From Hydrotalea sp. (GTDB lineage: Bacteria; Bacteroidota; Bacteroidia; Chitinophagales; Chitinophagaceae), in assembly GCA_027364735.1 (NCBI GenBank), contig DAHXOT010000045.1:62001-126000 (forward strand): a stretch of 64,000 nt of DNA, read 5' to 3'. The notes beneath the pieces are model-generated. The model was not told where the DNA came from, searched no databases, and saw only the letters and a list, made by a program, of their open reading frames with translations. Position 1 is the first letter of the stretch, and the number at the start of each line of letters is the position of its first letter. A program made the position numbers and the translations under genes. This document shows positions 17,670 to 27,255 of the stretch, one piece after another.

Positions 17670-19394
17670 ATGAGTAAAAGAATTGTTGTTGACCCAATAA
17701 CCAGAATTGAAGGTCATTTACGCGTAGAAGCCGACATAGAAAATGGCAAAATAAAAGACGCATACAGCAGCGGAACCATGATACGACTTTTAGAAGAAAT
17801 TTTAAAAGGAAGAGACCCAAGAGATGCGTGGGCTTTTGTTGGAAGAGTTTGTGGCGTTTGTACATCTATACACTCTTTAACCTCTGTTCGCTGTGTAGAA
17901 GATGCTTTAGATATTGTTATTCCGCCCAATGCAGAACTTGTTAGAAATATTATGTTTTGCACGCAATATATTCACGACCATGTAGTTCATTTTTATCATC
18001 TTCATGCAATGGATTGGGTAGATGTTGTAAATGCACTAAAAGCCGATCCTAAAAAAACCTCCGAATTGGCACAAAGCATTTCTAAATGGCCAAAAAGCTC
18101 TCCGGGATATTTTAGTGATATTCAAACAAGAATTAAAAAATTTGTTGAAAGCGGGCAATTGGGAATTTTTGCAAATGGATATTGGGGGCATCCCGCATAT
18201 AAACTTCCTGCCGAAGTAAACTTAATTGGCCTTGCTCATTATTTAGAAGCCTTAGAATGGCAAAAAGAAATTGTAAAAGTTCATGCAATATTTGGAGGAA
18301 AAAATCCACATCCCAATTATTTAGTTGGTGGTATGGCTTGTGCTATAAGTATTGATGATGTGAGCGGAATAAATGCAGAAAGATTAGCCTATGTGGGTCA
18401 ATTATTAAAAGACGGTAAAGAATTTATAGAGCAAGTATATATTCCCGATTTAATGGCAGTAGCTTCTTTTTATAAAGAATGGGCATCCATTGGTGGCGGA
18501 TTGGGCAATTATTTAGTGTATGGAGATTTACCAACTAATGGATATAGAGATTTATCGCACTATAAATTTCCGGCAGGTGCAATTTTAAATAAAGATGTAA
18601 GTAAAGTATATGATGTTGATTTAAAAAAAGAAGAGGAAGTACAAGAATTTGTTACCCACTCTTGGTACGAATATAAAGAGGGAAATGACAAGGGCTTGCA
18701 TCCATGGAAAGGCGAAAGTAAAATAAAATATACCGGTCCTAAACCACCGTTTGATCATTTAGATACTTCCAAAGAATATAGTTATTTAAAAACACCACGC
18801 TGGAAAGGAAACGCAATGGAGGTTGGTCCTTTGGCAAGAGTATTGGTGGGTTATGCAAGAGGAAGAGAAGATTTTAAAGCTGTTGTGGATAAAGCATTAA
18901 AGGATTTAAACGTTCCAATAACTGCATTGTTCTCTACTTTAGGACGAACTGCAGCCAGAGGATTAGAAACCATACTAACGGCACAATGGGGGTTAGAATT
19001 CTATGATCAGCTAATGACAAATATTAAGAATGGCGATACAAGAATGGCCGAGATGAGTAAGTTTGACCCAGCCACATGGCCAAAAACAGCATTGGGCGTT
19101 GGGCATACCGAAGCACCACGTGGTGCGTTAGCACATTGGATTAATATAGAAGATCAAAAAATTGCTAATTATCAGTTGGTAGTTCCCACAACATGGAATG
19201 CATCGCCAAGAGATAATAAAGGACAAATGTCGGCTTATGAAGCTGCATTGATAGACACTCCGGTGGCTAATGAAACACAGCCATTAGAAATTTTAAGAAC
19301 CATACACAGCTTCGATCCTTGTATGGCCTGCAGTGTACATTTATATGATGAAGATGGAAAAACAATTAGCCGAATTAGTGTAATAGGCGATTAA
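17670..19394 (+). CDS. hyaB: [NiFe] hydrogenase large (catalytic) subunit
   Basis: A 574-residue subunit carrying the NiFe(CN)2CO centre that splits H2. The L1 motif is RVCGVCTSIHS (about 61-71) and the L2 motif is DPCMACSVH near the C-terminus, together giving the four Ni-binding cysteines. The protein continues 17 residues past the final His (LYDEDGKTIS onward), the peptide removed by the maturation protease after nickel insertion. The gene starts 29 bases after hyaA. It has no signal of its own and travels with the small subunit through Tat. Confidence 0.98.
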   Translation: MSKRIVVDPITRIEGHLRVEADIENGKIKDAYSSGTMIRLLEEILKGRDPRDAWAFVGRVCGVCTSIHSLTSVRCVEDALDIVIPPNAELVRNIMFCTQYIHDHVVHFYHLHAMDWVDVVNALKADPKKTSELAQSISKWPKSSPGYFSDIQTRIKKFVESGQLGIFANGYWGHPAYKLPAEVNLIGLAHYLEALEWQKEIVKVHAIFGGKNPHPNYLVGGMACAISIDDVSGINAERLAYVGQLLKDGKEFIEQVYIPDLMAVASFYKEWASIGGGLGNYLVYGDLPTNGYRDLSHYKFPAGAILNKDVSKVYDVDLKKEEEVQEFVTHSWYEYKEGNDKGLHPWKGESKIKYTGPKPPFDHLDTSKEYSYLKTPRWKGNAMEVGPLARVLVGYARGREDFKAVVDKALKDLNVPITALFSTLGRTAARGLETILTAQWGLEFYDQLMTNIKNGDTRMAEMSKFDPATWPKTALGVGHTEAPRGALAHWINIEDQKIANYQLVVPTTWNASPRDNKGQMSAYEAALIDTPVANETQPLEILRTIHSFDPCMACSVHLYDEDGKTISRISVIGD

Positions 19395-19411
19395 TTTTTT
19401 AAATCTTATTT

Positions 19412-20152
19412 ATGTCAAAGAAATTGCATATTCAAAAATTGCGTAGAGTATATGTATGGGAGTTGCCGGTAAGAATGTATCATTGGCTAAACGTTTTGGT
19501 TTTAATTGCTTTAGTTGTTACCGGATTTTATATGTCGAACCCATTGGCTATTTTAAGTAAAAAAGAAGCAGTAAACAGTTATACAATGGGCTGGTTTAGA
19601 TATATTCATTTTGCGGCAGCATATCTTTTCTTTTTTAATTTTTTATTTAGATTATATTGGGGTTTTACGGGTAATAAATATGCCAACTGGAAACAATTTA
19701 TTCCTATCTCACGTAGGTTTTTAAAAGAAATGTGGATTGTATTTAAGATTGATATTTTAATGATGAAAGGAAAAAATGGTAAAAGCGAACACTTAAGTGT
19801 TGGTCATAATGCAATGGCTGGGTTTATTTACTTTTTAACCTTTATTGTTTTTCTAATACAATGCTTAACAGGCTTTGGCTTGTATGCACCTATGGCCAGT
19901 TGGTGGTTTCCCAAACTTTTTGCATGGGTTCCGGCGGTTTTTGGTGGCGATATTTTAACAAGAGTTATTCATCATTGGGCAATGTGGTTTTTTATTTTGT
20001 TTGCAATTGTTCATGTGTATTTAGTTTTTTATCACGATTATATTGAGGGCAGAGGAGAAATAAGCAGTATGGGCGGCGGATGGAAATTTATTGAAGATGA
20101 TGTGTTTGAAAAAAATAAACATACTACTCCTAATCCCGAATCAGCAAAATAA
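19412..20152 (+). CDS. hyaC: Ni/Fe-hydrogenase b-type cytochrome subunit
   Basis: A 246-residue diheme cytochrome b that anchors the hydrogenase and passes electrons to the quinone pool. It has four predicted membrane helices, with histidines placed as heme ligands (VRMYHWLNVLVLIALVVTG, RYIHFAAAYLFF, GHNAMAGFIYFL, RVIHHWAMWFFILFAIVHVYL). The conserved tail has YHDYIEGRGEISSM. It follows hyaB by 17 bases. Together hyaABC form a membrane-bound uptake hydrogenase feeding respiration. Confidence 0.96.
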   Translation: MSKKLHIQKLRRVYVWELPVRMYHWLNVLVLIALVVTGFYMSNPLAILSKKEAVNSYTMGWFRYIHFAAAYLFFFNFLFRLYWGFTGNKYANWKQFIPISRRFLKEMWIVFKIDILMMKGKNGKSEHLSVGHNAMAGFIYFLTFIVFLIQCLTGFGLYAPMASWWFPKLFAWVPAVFGGDILTRVIHHWAMWFFILFAIVHVYLVFYHDYIEGRGEISSMGGGWKFIEDDVFEKNKHTTPNPESAK

Positions 20153-20156
20153 AAAG

Positions 20157-20645
20157 ATGGCAACACCCAAAAAAACTTTAATTCTTGGAATTGGTAATTA
20201 TTTAATGGGCGATGAAGGCATTGGCGTGCATGTTGCCAATAAAATAAGCCTTGAAAAATTACCCAATAATGTTGATGTTGTAGATGGTGGTACCGGTGGA
20301 TTTTATTTATTAGAATACTTCGAAAAATATGATATTGTTATTTTAGTAGATGCCACATTAGATGCAAATCCGCCGGGAACCACGCGTCTTATTCAACCAA
20401 AATTTGCCAAAGATTTTCCTGCAGCAATGAGCACGCACGATATTGGATTAAAAGATTTGGTAAGTGCTTTACAACTATTAAATAAAATGCCACAAATAGA
20501 ACTATTTGTAGTAAGTATTAAAACCATACAGCAACAAGGAATAGAACTAACTCCCGAATTAGAAAAAGCCCTTCCATTGGTTATTGAAAAAATTAAAAAA
20601 TTGCTGGCAAAAATATACACAAAACCCGTTTCGTTTGCTATATAA
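20157..20645 (+). CDS. hyaD: Hydrogenase maturation protease
   Basis: A 162-residue endopeptidase of the HyaD/HybD (M52) family that clips the C-terminal peptide from the large subunit once nickel is in place. The start was set at the ATG at 20157, four bases after the hyaC stop, because the family begins with LILGIGNYLMGDEGIGVHV. An in-frame upstream ATG at 20091 would overlap hyaC and add unrelated residues. Nickel-sensing residues are visible: Glu in GDEGIG, Asp in ILVDATLD, and His in STHDIGLKD. It ends 10 bases before the convergent recQ stop. Confidence 0.95.
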   Translation: MATPKKTLILGIGNYLMGDEGIGVHVANKISLEKLPNNVDVVDGGTGGFYLLEYFEKYDIVILVDATLDANPPGTTRLIQPKFAKDFPAAMSTHDIGLKDLVSALQLLNKMPQIELFVVSIKTIQQQGIELTPELEKALPLVIEKIKKLLAKIYTKPVSFAI

Positions 20646-20655
20646 AAAGCAGTTA

Positions 20656-22947
20656 TTAATTACCAAAAACACTTAAAAACTTTATACGCATAATTTTTAA
20701 TTGCTCCCAAGTATAATTGTATTCGCTTAGTTCTTGTTGTGCTACTTGCAGGGAAGATGTTTGGCAGCCTTTAAAATATTCTATAATCTCCTCTTTATCT
20801 ATTTCATCCAGCCATTCGTCAATTGCATAATCTAAATGCAATTTAGTACCGCTGGCTGCAATGGTTTCCATTTCTTCTAAAAGTTCATCTAACTTTAATC
20901 CTTTATTTTTTGCAATGGTTTCTAAGGGTATTTTTTTGTCTATATTTTGAATAATATAAATTTTGTTGTTGCTTTTATTGGCAACGCTTTTCATAATAAA
21001 ATCATCGGGTTTTTCTATATTATTTTCTTCAACATATTTTGCAATTAATTCTACAAAAGGTTTACCGTATTTTATAGCTTTTCCTTTACTAACGCCCTGA
21101 CATTTTTCTAATTCCTCCAAAGTGGTAGGATATAATGTTGCCATATCTTGTAAAGAATTTTCAAGAAAAATTACAAAAGGAGGCAATGACTTTTTTTTGG
21201 CTTCTTTTTGCCGCATATCTTTCAGCATTTCAAATAACTTGTCATCGGCAGCGGCTCCGGTTTGTGCTTCGCCTTCATATTCTCCATCATCTTCATTAGC
21301 CTCTTCAAACAAATTATTTAATACAATTTTAAAAGAACTCGGTTTCTTTAAAAATTTTTCTCCTTTCTCGGTCATTTTTAATAAGCCATATTCTTCAATA
21401 TCTTTTCTAATAAAATTTTCTAAAAGCATTTGGCGTATTAAGCTGTTCCAATAATGTGTTTGATTTTGTTCTTTTCCTATTCCAAACGCTTCTAATTTTT
21501 CGTGCCTAAACATGGTAATTTGTGGGGTTAGGCGACCCATTATAATATTTACTACATATTCTGTAACAAATCGTTCATCAATAGCTTTAATAACTTTTAA
21601 AACCTTAACCGCTTCGTCTTTGGCTTCCACTTTTTCTTTTGGATGTTTACAGTTATCGCAATTGCCACAATTTTTTACTTCCCAATCTTCGCCAAAATAG
21701 TGCAACAAAATTTTCCTTCGGCAAACACTGCTTTCGGCATAAGAAACGGTTTCGTTAATTAATTGTGCACCAACTTCTCTTTCGCTTAAAGGTTTATCAC
21801 GCATTAAATGTTCCAGCTTCGATACATCTTTGTGCGAGTAGTATAAAATACAATTTCCTTCTAAACCATCACGCCCTGCCCTTCCGGTTTCTTGATAATA
21901 ATTTTCAATTGATTTGGGAATGTTGAAATGAATTACAAAGCGAATATCGGGCTTGTCTATACCCATTCCAAAAGCTATGGTGGCAACAATTACCTGTACA
22001 TCTTCATTTAAAAATTGATCTTGCCTATCTGCTCTTAATTTTTGATCCAATCCTGCATGATATGCAACTGCTTTAATATTATTAGCCATTAAAATTTCGG
22101 CAAGCTCTTCGGTAGTTTTTCTATTAAGTGTATAAATAATTCCGCTTTTACCTTTATGAAGTGTAATAAATTTTACAATACTTTTAATGGTTTGCTCTTT
22201 TTTAATTTTCGGTTGAATTTCGTAATAAAGATTTGAGCGATTAAAAGAGGAAATAAAAATGGTAGGATTGCGTAAGCCTAAGTTTTTTACAATATCGCTT
22301 TGTACTTTAGGTGTTGCGGTTGCCGTAAGTGCAATTACGGCAATATCGGGATTAATAATGTTCATCATTTCGCGTAAGCGGCGATATTCGGGACGGAAAT
22401 CGTGCCCCCATTCCGAAATACAGTGTGCCTCATCTACAGCAAAAAACGAAATATTTAAATCGGCAAAGAATTCTAAATTTTCTTGTTTGGTAAGTGTTTC
22501 GGGGGCTACATATAAAAGTTTGGTTTTACCGGCTAATAAATCATCCTTCACTTCTTTTATTTGCCCCTTATTGAGCGATGAATTTAAAAAATGAGCAACA
22601 TCGTCTTTTTCGCTGTAACCACGAACCAGATCTACCTGATTTTTCATTAAAGCAATTAACGGAGAAACAACAATTGCACATCCTGGTAAAATCATGGCGG
22701 GCAATTGATAGCACAAACTTTTTCCGCCTCCGGTGGGCATAATAACAAAAGTATCATTGCCGTTTAAAAGGCTGTTAATAGCATCTTCTTGTCGACCTTT
22801 AAAATCTTTAAAGCCAAAATATTTTTGTAATCCGGCATGAATATCATGTTTGGGCTCATTTTTTTTAGAAATAGGCGATACGGATTTAGCGGTCGTTTTG
22901 GTTTCTTCTGTTTTCTTAACAGAAACTTTTTTTGTACTTGCTGCCAT
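20656..22947 (-). CDS. recQ: ATP-dependent DNA helicase RecQ
   Basis: A 763-residue 3'-5' superfamily 2 helicase for recombination and fork repair. After a basic low-complexity start it shows motif 0/Q (FGRQEDAI-like GRQEDAINSLL), Walker A MPTGGGKSLCYQLP, Walker B AVDEAHCISEWGHDFRPEY, and motif VI QETGRAGRDG. A zinc-binding RecQ-C segment has cysteines in VCRRKIL and NCGNCDNCKHP, with a winged helix after it. An HRDC domain (LPTTLEELEKCQGVSKGKAIKYG-like region, about 610-670) follows. The last 90 residues are an extra helical C-terminal module common in Bacteroidota RecQ. Divergent from kdsD. Confidence 0.95.
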   Translation of the reverse strand: MAASTKKVSVKKTEETKTTAKSVSPISKKNEPKHDIHAGLQKYFGFKDFKGRQEDAINSLLNGNDTFVIMPTGGGKSLCYQLPAMILPGCAIVVSPLIALMKNQVDLVRGYSEKDDVAHFLNSSLNKGQIKEVKDDLLAGKTKLLYVAPETLTKQENLEFFADLNISFFAVDEAHCISEWGHDFRPEYRRLREMMNIINPDIAVIALTATATPKVQSDIVKNLGLRNPTIFISSFNRSNLYYEIQPKIKKEQTIKSIVKFITLHKGKSGIIYTLNRKTTEELAEILMANNIKAVAYHAGLDQKLRADRQDQFLNEDVQVIVATIAFGMGIDKPDIRFVIHFNIPKSIENYYQETGRAGRDGLEGNCILYYSHKDVSKLEHLMRDKPLSEREVGAQLINETVSYAESSVCRRKILLHYFGEDWEVKNCGNCDNCKHPKEKVEAKDEAVKVLKVIKAIDERFVTEYVVNIIMGRLTPQITMFRHEKLEAFGIGKEQNQTHYWNSLIRQMLLENFIRKDIEEYGLLKMTEKGEKFLKKPSSFKIVLNNLFEEANEDDGEYEGEAQTGAAADDKLFEMLKDMRQKEAKKKSLPPFVIFLENSLQDMATLYPTTLEELEKCQGVSKGKAIKYGKPFVELIAKYVEENNIEKPDDFIMKSVANKSNNKIYIIQNIDKKIPLETIAKNKGLKLDELLEEMETIAASGTKLHLDYAIDEWLDEIDKEEIIEYFKGCQTSSLQVAQQELSEYNYTWEQLKIMRIKFLSVFGN

Positions 22948-23149
22948 TGATAATTAATTTCTTTTCCTCAAACAATACTTAAAACGAAAAAATAAGTTAC
23001 TACTTTTTACCAAAACCGAGTAATTTATTTTCAATTCAATAAAGCGAATTGAGTTTTTCGGTGAGCGGTTTGCCTTAATAAATTTTTTTAAAAAGGGTAG
23101 CGAAGTTAATAAAGCAAAGCCGGAATGGCAAGTGATTGGTGTTAAAGTT

Positions 23150-23157
23150 TACCTTTG
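23150..23157 (+). promoter_or_regulatory. -7 promoter element giving a leaderless kdsD transcript
   Basis: TACCTTTG followed by C is an exact TAnnTTTG element and ends five bases before the ATG at 23163. The expected transcription start coincides with the start codon. It also argues against the longer TTG-initiated frame at 23136. Confidence 0.55.
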
Positions 23158-23162
23158 CAGCG

Positions 23163-24125
23163 ATGAATTTAATTATACATAAAGCAGCTACTAAAACCAT
23201 TGAGCTGGAAGCAGCATCTGTAAAGGATTTACAGGCTTTTATTAATGAAGCTTTTGAAAAAGCTATTGAAGCAATTCACCAAACAAAAGGCCACTTAGTA
23301 ATTAGCGGCATTGGTAAAAGTGCCATAGTTGCTCAAAAAATTGTTGCCACACTTAACTCCACCGGAACACCTGCATTGTTTATGCACGCAGCCGATGCTA
23401 TACACGGAGATTTAGGAATGATTCAAAAAGAAGATGTGGTAATGATTATAAGCAAAAGCGGAGAAAGCCCCGAGATTAAAGTACTAATACCCCTAATAAA
23501 AAATTTTGGTAATACTTTAATTGGAATGGTAGGAAATATGCATAGTTATTTAGCCGCCCACTCAAATATTGTTATTAATACAACGGTTTCAAAAGAAGCT
23601 TGTCCCAATAATTTAGCACCCACCAGTAGTACAACCGCTCAAATGGTAATGGGCGATGCAATGGCGGTTGCATTAATGGAATTAAATGGATTTAATGGAA
23701 ATGATTTTGCAAAATTTCATCCCGGAGGAAATTTAGGGAAACGATTGTATTTAAAAGTAGAAGATTTATACCTACATAACGAATCGCCTAAAGTATTGCC
23801 AACCGCTTCGCTAAAGGAGGTAATTGTTGAAATTACAGAAAAACGATTAGGAGTAACCGCCGTAGTGGATGAAAATAATTATGTAAACGGAATAATTACC
23901 GATGGCGATTTACGCCGTATGCTCGAAAAAAGTAATTCATTAATAAATATTACTGCAAAAGATATTTTATCTAACCATCCTAAAACAATTGAACCCACTG
24001 CATTGGCTGTTGAAGCTTTAGAAATAATGCGGCGATACGATATTAGTCAGCTTATTGTTCAGCGCCAGCAAAAATATTTAGGAGTTTTACATTTGCACGA
24101 TTTGGTAAAAGAAGGAATAATTTAA
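23163..24125 (+). CDS. kdsD: Arabinose-5-phosphate isomerase (KdsD/KpsF type)
   Basis: A 320-residue enzyme that interconverts ribulose-5-phosphate and arabinose-5-phosphate, the first step to Kdo for lipopolysaccharide. An SIS domain (about 30-190) contains GIGKSAIVAQKIVATLNSTGTPA, HGDLGMI and SKSGESPEI. Two CBS domains follow (about 200-320). The start at 23163 was chosen over an in-frame TTG at 23136, because the promoter element overlaps that extension and family members begin with a short NLI-type start. The next gene also makes a cell-surface sugar precursor. Confidence 0.94.
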   Translation: MNLIIHKAATKTIELEAASVKDLQAFINEAFEKAIEAIHQTKGHLVISGIGKSAIVAQKIVATLNSTGTPALFMHAADAIHGDLGMIQKEDVVMIISKSGESPEIKVLIPLIKNFGNTLIGMVGNMHSYLAAHSNIVINTTVSKEACPNNLAPTSSTTAQMVMGDAMAVALMELNGFNGNDFAKFHPGGNLGKRLYLKVEDLYLHNESPKVLPTASLKEVIVEITEKRLGVTAVVDENNYVNGIITDGDLRRMLEKSNSLINITAKDILSNHPKTIEPTALAVEALEIMRRYDISQLIVQRQQKYLGVLHLHDLVKEGII

Positions 24126-24186
24126 TTGTTATTTAAAATAATTATTTAATTGAAAGAACGTTATTCGTAAGTCATAAAAATAAAGT

Positions 24187-25269
24187 ATGAACAAACATCA
24201 TTATGTTGCCATCATGGCCGGAGGTATTGGAAGTAGATTTTGGCCCAAAAGCAGAACATCATATCCCAAGCAATTTCTCGATATTTTAAATTCGGGTAAA
24301 ACCCTTATTCAATGGACATTTGAGCGGTATGCAAAATTTATTCCTACAGAAAATATTTATGTAGTTACTTCAGACGAATATGTTTCAATTGTTGCAGAAC
24401 AATTACCCCAAATACCCGCAGAAAATATATTAGCCGAACCCAGCCGAAAAAATACAGCTCCCTGTGTAGCGTATATTTCTTTTAAATTATTACAACAAGA
24501 TCCGGAGGCGGCATTAATAGTTGCCCCCAGCGATCACATGATTTTGGATGCAGAAACGTTTCAATCCATTGCTATTAAGGCATTAAACTTTGTTCAATCG
24601 AAAGATGCATTTATTACATTAGGCATAAAACCAACACACCCCAATACAGGATATGGTTACATTCAATTCGATACATCTAACAATGAATCCGGAATTTATA
24701 AAGTAAAAACATTTACCGAAAAACCCAATTTAGAATTGGCTAAAACATTTGTTGCCAGCGGAGAGTTTTTATGGAATGGAGGAATATTTGTATGGAAAGT
24801 ATCAACAGTAATAAATGCTTTTGAAAAGTATCAGCCCGAAATGTTTGAATTGTTTGATACAGAAAAAGAATATTTTAATACAGCCAAAGAAAAAGAAGCA
24901 ATTAATAAAATATATCCGCAATGCACCAATGTTTCTATTGATTATGCCATTATGGAAAAAGCCAATAATGTGTTTGTAATTCCATCATCTTTTGGTTGGA
25001 GCGATTTAGGAACTTGGAATAGTGCGTATGATAATTTAGATAAAGATTATTTAGGCAATGCCGTTGCCGGAAATAATGTAATTATTATTGATGCCACCAA
25101 ATGTATGGTAAGTGCAGCTCACGATAAATTACTTGTTTTACAAGGATTGGATGATTTTATTGTAGTTGATACGAAAGATGCTTTATTAATTTGTAAAAAA
25201 GACAAAGAACAAGCCATTAAAGAATATGTTGCCGAAGTAAAAAGAAGTAAGGGCGATAAATATTTATAA
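24187..25269 (+). CDS. manC: Mannose-1-phosphate guanylyltransferase
   Basis: A 360-residue nucleotidyltransferase that makes GDP-mannose for surface polysaccharides. The N-terminal signature is AIMAGGIGSRFWPKSR with PKQFLDIL. Further family features are VAPSDHMILD, TGYGYIQFD, FLWNGGIFVWK and SIDYAIMEKANNVFVIP. It lacks the C-terminal phosphomannose isomerase domain of bifunctional forms, so it is the short monofunctional type. It lies 61 bases after kdsD in the same direction. Confidence 0.93.
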   Translation: MNKHHYVAIMAGGIGSRFWPKSRTSYPKQFLDILNSGKTLIQWTFERYAKFIPTENIYVVTSDEYVSIVAEQLPQIPAENILAEPSRKNTAPCVAYISFKLLQQDPEAALIVAPSDHMILDAETFQSIAIKALNFVQSKDAFITLGIKPTHPNTGYGYIQFDTSNNESGIYKVKTFTEKPNLELAKTFVASGEFLWNGGIFVWKVSTVINAFEKYQPEMFELFDTEKEYFNTAKEKEAINKIYPQCTNVSIDYAIMEKANNVFVIPSSFGWSDLGTWNSAYDNLDKDYLGNAVAGNNVIIIDATKCMVSAAHDKLLVLQGLDDFIVVDTKDALLICKKDKEQAIKEYVAEVKRSKGDKYL

Positions 25270-25333
25270 ACGACGCTATAATTTGGTTGATATTTTTATT
25301 AATTGATAATTCACTCGCTTTATTCTTGCTTTT

Positions 25334-26269
25334 ATGAGTAACCCTGTAATATGTATTGGTGCTGCATTGGTAGATGAATTATACCATGCCAATGGGCCGA
25401 TACTTTTAGCTACCACCAACGAAGGAAAAGTGCATCGCAGTGCCGGTGGTGTTAGTAGAAATATTGCACACCAATTGGCTTTATTAGGTGTTCCTATTCA
25501 ATTAATTAGTGTTTTTGGAAGCGATGGAGAAGGCGATTGGCTAAAAACAATTTGTCAATATGCGGGTATTAAATTAGATGCATCAATTACCAGCTCATCG
25601 CTTACCGGAAAATATACAGGAATTTTAAATGAAGATGGATCTTTGTTTACCGCATTTCTAACAAATCCTCCATTACATTTAATTACACCCGAACATTTTG
25701 AACAAAATAAGCAGCTTTTAGAAACAGCATCGGTTATTTTAGCAGATGCCAACATACCTGTTTTATCAACAGAATGGTTATTGAACTTTTGTAATAATAA
25801 TAAAATTCCATTAATAATTGAACCCGTTTCGGTTCCGCCTGCAGAAAAATATAGAAAGGCTAATTTAAAAGGATTGTTTTTAATTACACCTAATGAAGAT
25901 GAATTGCCGGTATTATGTAATACCAATGCTGTTACCGTTTTGCAACAAGTAAATGAATTATTAGAAAGAGGAGTACAATATATTTGGTTGCATAGAGGTT
26001 CGGAAGGGTCTTTATTTTTTAGTAAAGAAAAAACAATACAATTGGCTGCACCAGAAACGATAGTTAAAGATTGTACCGGTGCCGGAGATGGATCGGTAGC
26101 AGGCTTTATATTAGCTAAATATTTGCATAAAACAAATGAAGAAAGTTTACGCATTGCACATACTTTATCTGCAGAAATTTTGCAGGTAGATGGTGCAATA
26201 GCAACACATCTTAATCAAGAAGAATTATTACAATTGGTTTCTACCTATTATCCTGAAAAGAGTGAGTAA
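25334..26269 (+). CDS. psuK: PfkB-family kinase, probable pseudouridine kinase
   Basis: A 311-residue ribokinase-like sugar kinase. It has the N-terminal PfkB signature region (GGVSRNIAHQLALLG) and the C-terminal catalytic signature DCTGAGDGSVAGFILA with the base Asp. Placement 68 bases before psuG and the same orientation point to pseudouridine as substrate, phosphorylated at the 5' position before glycosidic cleavage. On sequence alone it could be another nucleoside or sugar kinase. Upstream, TATTCTTG at 25321-25328 is a one-mismatch -7 element five bases before the ATG. Confidence 0.85.
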   Translation: MSNPVICIGAALVDELYHANGPILLATTNEGKVHRSAGGVSRNIAHQLALLGVPIQLISVFGSDGEGDWLKTICQYAGIKLDASITSSSLTGKYTGILNEDGSLFTAFLTNPPLHLITPEHFEQNKQLLETASVILADANIPVLSTEWLLNFCNNNKIPLIIEPVSVPPAEKYRKANLKGLFLITPNEDELPVLCNTNAVTVLQQVNELLERGVQYIWLHRGSEGSLFFSKEKTIQLAAPETIVKDCTGAGDGSVAGFILAKYLHKTNEESLRIAHTLSAEILQVDGAIATHLNQEELLQLVSTYYPEKSE

Positions 26270-26337
26270 AGAAGTTTAAAAAACATCCAATTTTAAATTG
26301 TAAAAAGTTATCTACGCAGTAAAAATTACCTTTAGGT

Positions 26338-27255
26338 ATGCTTAATTCCTTTATTTATATTCATCCCGAAGTACAACAAGCAATAGTTGAAAACAAACCT
26401 GTTGTAGCGTTAGAATCTACCATTATTTCTCATGGCATGCCTTATCCCAAAAATGTAGAAACGGCATTGGCTGTTGAACAACTGGTGAGAGATAATGGTT
26501 CAATACCTGCAACAATTGCCATTATGGATGGGAAATGTTTTGTAGGATTATCTGCAAAGCAAATAGAATTTTTTGGAAAGGCTTCGAATGTTTGGAAAAC
26601 AAGTTTACGCGACATACCATTTGTTCTTTCTAAAAAATTATATGGTGCAACTACAGTTGCGGCAACCATGCGTATTGCCGCCATGGCCCAAATAAAAATA
26701 TTTGTAACAGGAGGTATTGGCGGCGTACATAGAGGTGCAGAAAAAACAATGGATATTTCTGCCGACTTAACCGAAATGGGAAATACTTCTGTTGCTGTAA
26801 TATCTGCAGGTGTAAAGTCTATTTTAGATATTGAACTTACGTTGGAGTATTTAGAAACCAAAGGAATTCCGGTTATTACTATTGGGCAAAATGAGTTTCC
26901 AAGTTTTTATTCACGCAACAGCGGAATAAATTCTCCTTTACGCGTAGATACGCCCGATGAAATTGCTGAAATGTTGAAAATAAAATGGGAAATAGGCTTG
27001 CAAGGTTCAGTTTTAATTGCTAACCCTATTCCGTTGGCACAAGAAGTAGCCGCAGAAGAAATGAAAACATATATTGATGCTGCCCTTAAAAACGCTGATG
27101 CCAATAATATAAAAGGGAAAGAAGTAACTCCCTTTTTATTAAATTGGATTGCACAACATACTCGAGGAGAAAGTTTAGAAGCGAATATTGCATTAATAAA
27201 AAACAATGCAATATTGGGTGCAGCAATTGCCAAATCGTTTTATCAAAAAAATTAA
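26338..27255 (+). CDS. psuG: Pseudouridine-5'-phosphate glycosidase
   Basis: A 305-residue enzyme that cleaves the C-C glycosidic bond of pseudouridine 5'-phosphate to uracil and ribose 5-phosphate. The family signature VVALESTIISHGMPYP with the catalytic Glu is near residue 25. RGAEKTMDISADL supplies the metal-binding Asp, and SAGVKSILDI the Schiff-base Lys. The end region SLEANIALIKNNA is also conserved. With psuK it forms a complete modified-nucleoside salvage route; no dedicated transporter is adjacent. A TACCTTTA element ends three bases before the ATG. The stop overlaps the convergent gene by four bases. Confidence 0.95.
   Translation: MLNSFIYIHPEVQQAIVENKPVVALESTIISHGMPYPKNVETALAVEQLVRDNGSIPATIAIMDGKCFVGLSAKQIEFFGKASNVWKTSLRDIPFVLSKKLYGATTVAATMRIAAMAQIKIFVTGGIGGVHRGAEKTMDISADLTEMGNTSVAVISAGVKSILDIELTLEYLETKGIPVITIGQNEFPSFYSRNSGINSPLRVDTPDEIAEMLKIKWEIGLQGSVLIANPIPLAQEVAAEEMKTYIDAALKNADANNIKGKEVTPFLLNWIAQHTRGESLEANIALIKNNAILGAAIAKSFYQKN

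Noticed and set aside
20091-20156. Upstream ATG for the hydrogenase maturation protease
   Set aside because: It would overlap hyaC by 62 bases and add residues absent from the family; the ATG at 20157 fits the conserved start.
23031-23060. Hairpin TCAATTC/GAATTGA followed by GTTTTT, looking like a rightward terminator
   Set aside because: No rightward gene lies upstream of it; it sits in the divergent recQ-kdsD gap. The stem is short and AT-rich, so it is probably chance or an undefined operator.
25555-26154. 199-codon leftward ORF opposite psuK
   Set aside because: Lies wholly within the well-supported psuK and shows no protein-family features; typical antisense shadow.
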